NCBI GenBank assembly: GCA_026388365.1
Contig: JAPLJW010000281.1
Span: 1 to 5,533 of the forward strand
Origin: Deltaproteobacteria bacterium
GTDB taxonomy: Bacteria; Desulfobacterota; Syntrophia; Syntrophales; UBA5619
Reading direction: 5' to 3'
Length of the DNA: 5,533 nucleotides
Shown here piece by piece: positions 1 through 4,986 of this stretch; the first letter of the stretch is position 1; each line of letters opens with the position of its first letter. The translations under genes were made by a program, and so were the position numbers. The notes under the pieces are model-generated. The model ran no database searches, had not been told where the DNA came from, and saw nothing but the letters and a program-made list of their open reading frames with translations.

Positions 1-1
1 C

Positions 2-277
2 CCGGCGATGCTGATCGGCTTCTTTCCGGTCATTGCCCCGCTCAACGTCATGGGGCTGGGCTCTCCCGAGAGTGCGATCCTCTCCGCCGTCGTTTTCAAC
101 GCCCTGATCATCGTGGCCCTGATCCCCCTCGCCCTCAGGGGGGTGACCTTCCGGCCCCTGGGGGCGGCGTTCCTGCTCAGGCGGAATCTTCTCATCTATG
201 GCCTGGGAGGGCTTGCCGCCCCCTTCGCGGGGATCAAGCTGATCGATCTTCTGATCAATGCCCTGGGGCTGGTGTGA
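2..277 (+). CDS. kdpB: KdpB, potassium-transporting P-type ATPase subunit B, 3' end only
   Basis: This is the last 91 codons of the catalytic subunit of the Kdp high-affinity K+ pump; the 5' part lies left of the window. KdpB hydrolyses ATP in the inner membrane to drive K+ uptake through KdpA. The visible part is the C-terminal membrane domain. It opens with P-A-M, matching the family's I-I-P-A-M stretch, and continues with the family-typical segments [20 protein letters not shown] (a membrane helix), LIPLALRGV and [13 protein letters not shown], then a last helix ending in LGLV before TGA. The end matches where KdpB proteins normally stop, so nothing suggests truncation at the 3' side. The phosphorylation motif and nucleotide-binding domain are outside the window and cannot be checked. 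kdpC follows after a 70-base gap, longer than is usual inside a kdp operon. Confidence 0.95.
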   Translation, partial: PAMLIGFFPVIAPLNVMGLGSPESAILSAVVFNALIIVALIPLALRGVTFRPLGAAFLLRRNLLIYGLGGLAAPFAGIKLIDLLINALGLV

Positions 278-283
278 GAATAT

Positions 284-313
284 TTGTTGGATAACCGATG
301 TCTGTTTTATGAT
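284..313 (+). promoter_or_regulatory. possible sigma-70-like promoter between kdpB and kdpC
   Basis: The 70-base kdpB-kdpC gap is richer in A and T than its surroundings. It contains TTGTTG (284-289; only the first three bases clearly match TTGACA) and, 18 bases on, TATGAT (308-313; five of six match TATAAT). Transcription would start near 320. This could be an internal promoter for kdpC and the sensor gene, but the -35 is weak and such matches arise by chance. Confidence 0.25.
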
Positions 314-315
314 AA

Positions 316-331
316 CATGACCTTGGTCATG
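316..331. promoter_or_regulatory. perfect inverted repeat upstream of kdpC (possible operator or mRNA hairpin)
   Basis: CATGACC, two bases, then GGTCATG form a dyad with 7-bp arms. It lies directly after the candidate -10 (308-313) and just before the kdpC Shine-Dalgarno sequence GGAGG (333-337). As DNA it has the size and symmetry of a small dimeric-repressor site lying over the expected transcription start. As RNA it would fold into a 6-bp stem with a CUUG loop beside the ribosome site. The repeat itself is certain; the function is inferred from position only. Confidence 0.45.
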
Positions 332-347
332 CGGAGGATGTTTCACG

Positions 348-929
348 ATGAAGGAGCTTTTCGTGCAGATGCGGATCTCGCTCACGGCGGTTCTGTTGCT
401 GGCGGTCCTTTTGTGCGGGGTCTATCCCCTGATCGTCTGGGCCGCCGGTCAGGCTTTCTTCCCTCGTGATGCCGGCGGGTCGCTCGTCCGTGTCGGGGGA
501 ACCGTCGCCGGGTCGTCCCTGCTCTCTCAGGGTTTTACCGGGACGGCCTATTTCCATCCCCGTCCTTCGGCGGCGGGGGCCGGTCATGACGCCTCCTCCT
601 CCGGGGGGAGCAATCTGGGCCCCACATCCCGCTTGCTGGTCGAAACGGTCCGTGCGCGCATCGCCGTGTACCGGCTGGAGAACGGATTGGCGGCCGATGT
701 GCCCGTTCCCGCCGATGCGGTCACGGCTTCGGCCAGCGGCCTCGATCCGCATATCAGCGTCCCGAACGCGCTGATCCAGGCGGGGCGTGTCGCCCGGGTC
801 CGGGGGATGAGCGGGGAGGCCCTGCGCGCAAGGATCGCGGCCCATACGGAAGGACGAGACCTGGGGGTCCTGGGGACGCCGCGCGTGAATGTGCTGATGC
901 TGAACCTGGATCTGGACGGAAAAGGATGA
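348..929 (+). CDS. kdpC: KdpC, potassium-transporting ATPase subunit C
   Basis: KdpC is the single-span accessory subunit of the KdpFABC pump and is thought to stabilise the complex and raise its ATP affinity. The protein is 193 residues, close to the usual ~190. A hydrophobic N-terminal anchor (about residues 9-34) is followed by a periplasmic domain with the family signatures FTGTAYFHPRPSAAG (63-77), SSGGSNLGPTS (84-94), then DPHISVPNAL (133-142) and the C-terminal VLGTPRVNVLMLNLDL. The start at 348 is chosen because GGAGG (333-337) lies 10 bases upstream and the N-terminus then has the normal length before the anchor. A GTG at 363 or ATG at 369 is less likely. The TGA stop overlaps the next ATG as ATGA, so the downstream sensor gene is probably translationally coupled. 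The sequence gap from kdpB carries a possible promoter and dyad that could set kdpC expression apart from kdpAB. Confidence 0.96.
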   Translation: MKELFVQMRISLTAVLLLAVLLCGVYPLIVWAAGQAFFPRDAGGSLVRVGGTVAGSSLLSQGFTGTAYFHPRPSAAGAGHDASSSGGSNLGPTSRLLVETVRARIAVYRLENGLAADVPVPADAVTASASGLDPHISVPNALIQAGRVARVRGMSGEALRARIAAHTEGRDLGVLGTPRVNVLMLNLDLDGKG

Positions 930-2674
930 CAGCGATGCCGATGGCGAACGACCGGGCCGATGACTTTCTCCGAATGATCCGCCGTTCCCGGCGGGGTAGG
1001 CTCAAGGTGTATCTCGGGTACGCGGCGGGGGTCGGAAAGACCTGGCAGATGCTCCAGGAGGGCCATAGACTGCAGAAGGATGGCATCGATGTGGTGATCG
1101 GACTTCTGGAGACGCACGGACGCGCGGACACGGCCGGACTCGCCGGGGGGATCGAGGTTGTCCCACGGCGGAGCCAACTCTACCGGGGTATCGCGCTGGA
1201 AGAAATGGACGTGGATGCCGTCCTGCGGCGCAATCCCCAGGTCGCCCTCGTGGACGAGTTGGCCCATACCAATATTCCGGGAAGCCGGAACGCCAAGCGG
1301 TATGAGGACGTCCAGGACCTGCTTGCAGCCGGAATCCATGTCATTACGACGATGAACGTCCAGCATCTGGAGAGCCTCTACGATACCGTGGAGCGGGCCG
1401 CCGGGGTAAAGGTGCGGGAACGACTTCCCGACAATGTGCTGGCCGAAGCGGATCAGATCGTCAATGTGGATCTCACGCCGGAGGACCTCCAGGTCCGCTT
1501 GCGTGAAGGGAAGGTCTACCCGGCCGAAAGGATCGGGACCGCGCTTTCGAACTTCTTCCAGGCCTCGCATCTGGAGAACCTCCGGGAGCTGACCCTCCGG
1601 GAGATGGCCGCCCAGATCGATCAGCACCGGCACGAAACCCCGGAGGAGGCGGGAGGCGTAACGCCGGACCAGGTGTTGGTCTGCCTGAGTTCCCAGGGGC
1701 CCAACAGCGAGAAGCTGCTCCGGTACGCCTCACGGCTGGCCGGGAAGCTCAACCGGAACTGGTATGCCATCTATGTGCAGACGCCGGCGGAGGAAGCCAC
1801 GGTGATCGACAGCCGGACCCAGCGGTTGCTCTCCGGCACGCTGACCCTGGCCAAGGAGCTCGGCGCGATGGTCTTCACCTACAAGGGGGAGGATATCGTC
1901 GCCACCATCCTCCGTTTTGTCCATGAATACCGGGTCGGACATATCGTTCTGGGATCTCCCGCGCCCATCCCCTTCTGGAAACGAATCATCGGCCGCAGGA
2001 GCATCCCGGAGAGGCTGATTGCGGAGAGCCGGGGGATGACCATCGTCGTTCTGGATACCCGGCATTACGAACCGAGTACATTTCAGCAGACGCCGGCGGA
2101 AACTGTGCAGATTCCGCCGGCAATCGAGAAGGCGTCCCCCCCGCCGCAGACCCGGCAGCTTACGCTCAGTTCTATGCTGGATGCCTCCAAGATCGTCATC
2201 TGGATCGAGCCGGTCGACAAGGAGAAGGTTCTCGCTGCGTTGGTTTGGACCGTCACGACCGACGCAGGTCTTCGGGACGAAGCCTTGCGGGCCATCCGGA
2301 AGCGCGAGGCCGAGGGGAGCACCTTTTTCAACGAGGGGGTGTCCTTCCCCCATGCTCGGATCGTGGGTCTCGAAAATCCGCTGGTCTCCCTGGGGCTGAC
2401 GAGGGGCGGCGTCCCGGATGCCGCCGTGGAGAAGCCGGTGGAGTACGTCTTTTTGAGCCTGTCGCCTTTCGAGAAACCGGAGATTCAGGTGCAGCTTCTT
2501 GCCCTCGCTGCCCGCGCCCTCCAGAATCGTCTCCTCTCCCGGTCCCTGCAATCGGCCGCCGACGCCCGGGAGGTGTATGCCGCCTTGCGAACCTGGGAGG
2601 AGTCATCCCCGACAGGCCGAGAATCGCCACCCGACTCACACGACAGGATCATCGACACTGGACAAACAATATAG
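926..2674 (+). CDS. Kinase-less KdpD-like sensor: KdpD N-terminal domain + USP domain + PTS EIIA (PtsN-like) domain
   Basis: A 582-residue soluble fusion. Residues ~22-235 are the KdpD sensor domain, with Walker A GYAAGVGKT (31-39), ETHGR (62-66), Walker B-like VALVDELAHTN (106-116), PGSRNAKR (118-125) and TTMNVQHLESL (141-151). Residues ~247-377 are the USP domain. A Pro/Gln-rich linker (~382-410) leads to a PTS EIIA type-2 domain (~411-560) whose GVSFPHAR (471-478) keeps the phosphorylatable H476. A 22-residue tail of no clear fold follows. The four membrane spans, GAF, HisKA and HATPase regions of KdpD (~890 residues in E. coli) are absent, and no kdpE is present in the window. Kinase-less short KdpD proteins are known in cyanobacteria and Deinococcus. 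E. coli EIIA-Ntr acts on KdpD and TrkA, so I infer a cytosolic regulator of the flanking Kdp and Ktr systems. The start could be 926 (ATGA overlap with kdpC) or 935, which AAGGA (922-926) serves with 8-base spacing; the domains are unaffected. Confidence 0.92.
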   Translation: MTAMPMANDRADDFLRMIRRSRRGRLKVYLGYAAGVGKTWQMLQEGHRLQKDGIDVVIGLLETHGRADTAGLAGGIEVVPRRSQLYRGIALEEMDVDAVLRRNPQVALVDELAHTNIPGSRNAKRYEDVQDLLAAGIHVITTMNVQHLESLYDTVERAAGVKVRERLPDNVLAEADQIVNVDLTPEDLQVRLREGKVYPAERIGTALSNFFQASHLENLRELTLREMAAQIDQHRHETPEEAGGVTPDQVLVCLSSQGPNSEKLLRYASRLAGKLNRNWYAIYVQTPAEEATVIDSRTQRLLSGTLTLAKELGAMVFTYKGEDIVATILRFVHEYRVGHIVLGSPAPIPFWKRIIGRRSIPERLIAESRGMTIVVLDTRHYEPSTFQQTPAETVQIPPAIEKASPPPQTRQLTLSSMLDASKIVIWIEPVDKEKVLAALVWTVTTDAGLRDEALRAIRKREAEGSTFFNEGVSFPHARIVGLENPLVSLGLTRGGVPDAAVEKPVEYVFLSLSPFEKPEIQVQLLALAARALQNRLLSRSLQSAADAREVYAALRTWEESSPTGRESPPDSHDRIIDTGQTI

Positions 2675-2680
2675 TATTAG
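2652..2680 (+). promoter_or_regulatory. possible promoter for ktrB-ktrA at the end of the sensor gene
   Basis: TCGACA (2652-2657; five of six match TTGACA) is followed after exactly 17 bases by TATTAG (2675-2680; four of six match TATAAT), in an AT-richer stretch that includes the sensor gene's stop codon. It could let ktrBA be transcribed apart from kdp. The match is weak and rests on consensus similarity only. Confidence 0.25.
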
Positions 2681-2701
2681 TCAGGCGGGAGAGGTTTGTC
2701 C

Positions 2702-2755
2702 ATGGGTGAAATCAATCTCAGCAGGACGGACCTCGCGTCCGGGGAGGAACAATGA
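2702..2755 (+). CDS. possible 17-residue leader peptide upstream of ktrB (first of two)
   Basis: A short open frame, MGEINLSRTDLASGEEQ, begins 27 bases after the sensor gene's stop. GGGAGAGG (2687-2694) lies 7 bases before the ATG, which is good ribosome-site spacing. Its TGA overlaps the ATG of the next small frame as ATGA. The peptide is hydrophilic, with no membrane segment and no run of one amino acid of the kind used for attenuation. It may be a translated leader or a chance frame in an untranslated region; no family is recognised. Confidence 0.27.
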   Translation: MGEINLSRTDLASGEEQ

Positions 2756-2832
2756 TTGCGGAAGGATCGGGCGTAAGGGAACTGAAAGGGAGGACCCCGC
2801 AAACGGAGGGGCTTCAGGAGAGGACATCGTGA
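2752..2832 (+). CDS. possible 26-residue leader peptide ending across the ktrB start (second of two)
   Basis: The open frame runs from MIAEGSGVRELK to QERTS. A strong GGGGAGG (2741-2747) sits 4 bases before the ATG, and the TGA stop (2830-2832) overlaps the ktrB GTG (2829-2831) as GTGA. That geometry is typical of translational coupling: ribosomes finishing here would be placed on the ktrB start. A small G/C hairpin, CGGAC-CTCGC-GTCCG (2727-2741), ends at the edge of this ribosome site. The peptide is polar and resembles no family I know. It is supported only by arrangement and ribosome-site quality. Confidence 0.33.
   Translation: MIAEGSGVRELKGRTPQTEGLQERTS
2816..2820 (+). promoter_or_regulatory. 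ribosome binding site deciding the ktrB GTG start
   Basis: AGGAG lies 8 bases before GTG at 2829. The same frame stays open upstream to an ATG at 2499, but that would overlap the sensor gene by 176 bases and add a 110-residue N-terminus rich in Pro, Arg and Ser with no TrkH/KtrB similarity. The GTG start gives the normal KtrB length and N-terminus. Confidence 0.8.
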
Positions 2833-4202
2833 ATTTATTACTGCAAATTGGTACGGCGGTCTCGCGGCGCTTGACGCCGCCGCGGATCTTCATCCTCAGT
2901 TTTGCCCTGTCGATCCTGATCGGGGCGATCCTCCTCCAACTCCCCTTCGCTTCGGGCCGGGGCCGCCTGAGCTTTGTGGACGCCCTCTTCTCCTCGGCCT
3001 CCGCGGTCTGCGTGACGGGCCTGGCCGTTATCGATATCGGGAAGGACCTCTCTTTCGCCGGCCAGATCCTGACGCTTGTCCTCTTACAGATCGGGGGCTT
3101 AGGGATCATTACCTTTTCCGTCGTCCTCTTCGGCCTGATGGGGAGGGGGATCTCCTTCAAGGGGCGGGAGATCATGCAGAGCACGTTCCTCCATACACCG
3201 AGCCGCAACTTCATCGTGGTCGTCAAGGGGGTTCTCATGCTCACCTTCATCAGCGAATCCTTGGGGACGGCGCTCCTGTTCATCCGTTTTGCGCAGGATT
3301 TTCCGCCCGCGACGGCCTTCTTCCATGCGCTTTACAACGCCGTATCGGCCTATAACAACTGCGGCTACTCCCTCTTTTCGAACAGCCTGATCTCCTACCG
3401 GGGGGATTGGCTGGTCAACCTGACCGTGATGGGGCTGATCGTCCTCGGAGGGATCGGCTTCATCGTCCAGCATGAGGTGATCGCCCGACTCCGGGGCTTG
3501 CAGAAGAGGCTCTCCCTGCACACGAAGATCGTTCTTCTGACCACCGGCGTCCTGATCCTTGCGGGGGCGGTTTTCTTCTATCTGTTCGAGGCGGACCAAA
3601 TCCTGAAGGGCGTTTCCGGCCCGACGCAGTTCCTGGATTCCCTCTTCCAGTCGATTACGCCGCGGACCGCCGGGTTCAACACGGTGGCGATCGACCGGCT
3701 GACCAATGGGACCATTCTGGTCATGATCATCCTCATGTTCGTCGGCGCCTCGCCCGGTTCGACCGGCGGCGGGATCAAGACGACGAGCTTCACGCTCCTG
3801 CTCCTGATGATCTGGAACCGGATGAAGGGACGTTACCATGTGAACGTTTTCAACCGTCGGATCCCGCGGGAGATCATCGGCCGGACGATTGCGATCATCT
3901 TCGCATCGGCCTTTTCGGTCGTTCTGATCACCTCGGTTCTGCTGCTTTTCGGCGGTGGGGCGGCGGTTCCCCCGGAACAGAGCCGCCATTTTTTCGTGGA
4001 GTATCTGTTCGAGACGGTCTCCGCCTTCGGCACCGTGGGACTCTCCATGGGGATTACGCCGAAATTGAACGATATCCAGAAACTGGCCATCGTCCTGATG
4101 ATGTTCGCAGGCCGGGTGGGACCGTTGGCGCTCGCCTTTTCCTGGTCCGCCGTGGGGAAAAAGGAAATCAAATACGCGGAAGAGTCGGTCATGGTGGGTT
4201 AG
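2829..4202 (+). CDS. ktrB: KtrB/TrkH-family potassium channel subunit
   Basis: This is the membrane subunit of a Ktr-type K+ uptake system in the inner membrane. With the GTG start it has 457 residues, close to the usual ~445-460 of KtrB and shorter than typical TrkH (~480). Four M1-P-M2 repeats are visible through their pore loops: SASAVCVTGLAV (57-67, filter Gly 64), AVSAYNNCGYS (171-181, Gly 179), ITPRTAGFNTV (276-286, Gly 282) and VSAFGTVGLSMG (397-408, Gly 404). All four filter glycines are kept, as in K+-selective members. The flexible gate loop of the third repeat is GASPGSTGGGIKTT (306-319), rich in small residues as in KtrB. The last repeat keeps an arginine in MFAGRVGPL (R429), matching the conserved pore arginine of the family. 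ktrA follows after 23 bases, so both subunits are co-transcribed. Whether uptake needs Na+, as in Vibrio KtrAB, cannot be read from the sequence. Confidence 0.94.
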   Translation: MNLLLQIGTAVSRRLTPPRIFILSFALSILIGAILLQLPFASGRGRLSFVDALFSSASAVCVTGLAVIDIGKDLSFAGQILTLVLLQIGGLGIITFSVVLFGLMGRGISFKGREIMQSTFLHTPSRNFIVVVKGVLMLTFISESLGTALLFIRFAQDFPPATAFFHALYNAVSAYNNCGYSLFSNSLISYRGDWLVNLTVMGLIVLGGIGFIVQHEVIARLRGLQKRLSLHTKIVLLTTGVLILAGAVFFYLFEADQILKGVSGPTQFLDSLFQSITPRTAGFNTVAIDRLTNGTILVMIILMFVGASPGSTGGGIKTTSFTLLLLMIWNRMKGRYHVNVFNRRIPREIIGRTIAIIFASAFSVVLITSVLLLFGGGAAVPPEQSRHFFVEYLFETVSAFGTVGLSMGITPKLNDIQKLAIVLMMFAGRVGPLALAFSWSAVGKKEIKYAEESVMVG

Positions 4203-4225
4203 CGACTCAGATGGAGGTTTGAACC

Positions 4226-4876
4226 ATGCAGAAGCGGGTGGTTGTCATCGGGTTGGGGATCTTCGGCTTCAACATCGTCCGGGAACTCTATGCGGGCGGT
4301 TTCGAGGTGATCGCCGTTGACAAGAACAAGGAAGCGGTCCAGCGGGTGCGGGACTGCTCGACGAAGGCGATCCAGGCCGATGGGACGGACAAGGAGATCA
4401 TGGAGGCGATCGGCATCCAGCAAGACGATGTCGTGATCATCTCCTTCGGGGAGGACCTGGCGGCGGCGACGCTGACGACGCTCCACCTGAAGCAGATGAA
4501 GGTTAAAACGATTATCGTCAAGGCCCCCAATGAGGAGCACAAGCTGATTCTCGAGAAGGTCGGGGCGACGGAGGTGATGATCCCGGAAAAGGAGATCGCC
4601 CACAAGGTGGCCAAGAGCCTCATCTCCCCCAACGTCCTCGATTATCTGCCCCTCTCGGACGATTACATGATCTCGGAAATAGCCCCGCCCAACAGCTTTC
4701 TCGGCAAGTCCATCGCCCAACTCCAGCTTCGGAGCCGGTATCACGTCGAGGTGATCGCGATCCGGGACATCGTTTCCGACAAGACCAACATGGTTCCCGG
4801 AGCGGACTTCGTCATCAAGGACGGGGATGTGCTCGTCGTCCTCGGCAAGGAGAAGGATACCCAACAGATCCAGTAG
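4226..4876 (+). CDS. ktrA: KtrA/TrkA-family RCK regulatory subunit of the potassium channel
   Basis: The 216-residue cytosolic gating partner of KtrB. It has a single RCK_N-RCK_C unit, which is the KtrA layout; E. coli-type TrkA has two units and ~458 residues. The N-terminal Rossmann fold shows VVVIGLGIFG (5-14) with the GxGxxG nucleotide-binding turn at 9-14, and an acidic residue at the end of the second strand (D32 in AVDKN), which normally binds the adenosine ribose. Further family stretches are QADGTDKEIM (50-59), DDVVIISFGED (67-77) and IIVKAPNEEHKLILEKVGA (96-114). RCK_C spans ~135-210, with FLGKSIAQLQLR (158-169) and DGDVLVVLGKEKD (199-211). KtrA forms an octameric ring that opens KtrB with ATP and closes it with ADP. 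GGAGG (4213-4217) lies 8 bases before the ATG. No convincing terminator is seen after the stop. Confidence 0.94.
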   Translation: MQKRVVVIGLGIFGFNIVRELYAGGFEVIAVDKNKEAVQRVRDCSTKAIQADGTDKEIMEAIGIQQDDVVIISFGEDLAAATLTTLHLKQMKVKTIIVKAPNEEHKLILEKVGATEVMIPEKEIAHKVAKSLISPNVLDYLPLSDDYMISEIAPPNSFLGKSIAQLQLRSRYHVEVIAIRDIVSDKTNMVPGADFVIKDGDVLVVLGKEKDTQQIQ

Positions 4877-4891
4877 ATTTTCCCCGGGTCT

Positions 4892-4981
4892 TTATTCCAG
4901 AATGATCGTGGCATCGACCGCCATGGCCCCCTTTTCCCCGCAGATCAGGGCGTTGATGTCGATCTCCCGGATCCTGAGCCG
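4892..4981 (-). pseudogene. C-terminal remnant of an ATP-grasp acyl-CoA synthetase (NDP-forming)
   Basis: Read on the - strand, this gives 29 codons, RLRIREIDINALI, then CGEKGAMAVDATIILE, and a TAA stop. The pattern E-(I/V)-D-I-N-x-L followed ~10 residues on by G-A-x-A-V-D-A, ending a few residues later, is the C-terminal ATP-grasp motif of ADP-forming acetyl/acyl-CoA synthetases, in which the E and N help bind Mg-ATP. The usual proline after the Asn is an alanine here. An in-frame TAA (4982-4984) stands directly upstream, there is no start codon in a useful place, and the dctM stop is only two bases further on. It therefore cannot be expressed as an enzyme and looks like the 3' scrap of a gene whose body was lost when dctM came to lie beside it. 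The assignment rests on motif recall from a short stretch. Confidence 0.6.
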
Positions 4982-4986
4982 TTACA

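Noticed and set aside
584..1633. Long open frame on the - strand across kdpC and the sensor gene
   Set aside because: It lies opposite two clearly recognised genes, has no family motifs, and is rich in Arg, Pro and Gly as expected for the complement of GC-rich coding DNA.
1777..2100. A 15-base direct repeat (GCAGACGCCGGCGGA) at 1777-1791 and 2086-2100 within the sensor gene
   Set aside because: Both copies encode Q-T-P-A-E in turn or linker positions using common GC-rich codons; a match of this length is not surprising, and no further similarity surrounds it.
926..2674. The sensor gene as a degraded or frameshifted full-length kdpD
   Set aside because: The frame is open throughout, the USP domain is followed by a complete EIIA domain with its active His, and no membrane-span or kinase fragments appear in other frames or downstream, so this is a designed fusion, not decay.
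2499..2828. Upstream extension of the ktrB reading frame to an ATG at 2499
   Set aside because: It would overlap the sensor gene by 176 bases and add ~110 Pro/Arg/Ser-rich residues unlike any TrkH or KtrB N-terminus; GTG at 2829 has a proper ribosome site and gives the family length.
2675..2828. A c-di-AMP (ydaO/yuaA) riboswitch upstream of ktrB
   Set aside because: Such switches often precede ktr genes, but the hallmark conserved blocks as I remember them are not found in these 154 bases. A covariance-model search would settle it.
3099..3989. Long open frame on the - strand inside ktrB
   Set aside because: Composition is dominated by charged residues and Pro with no hydrophobic core or motif; it is the antisense shadow of the membrane-protein gene.
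4199..4864. Open frame on the - strand covering nearly all of ktrA
   Set aside because: Mirror-phase shadow of ktrA; very rich in Asp, Leu and Arg, with no recognisable domain, while the + strand product is a textbook RCK protein.
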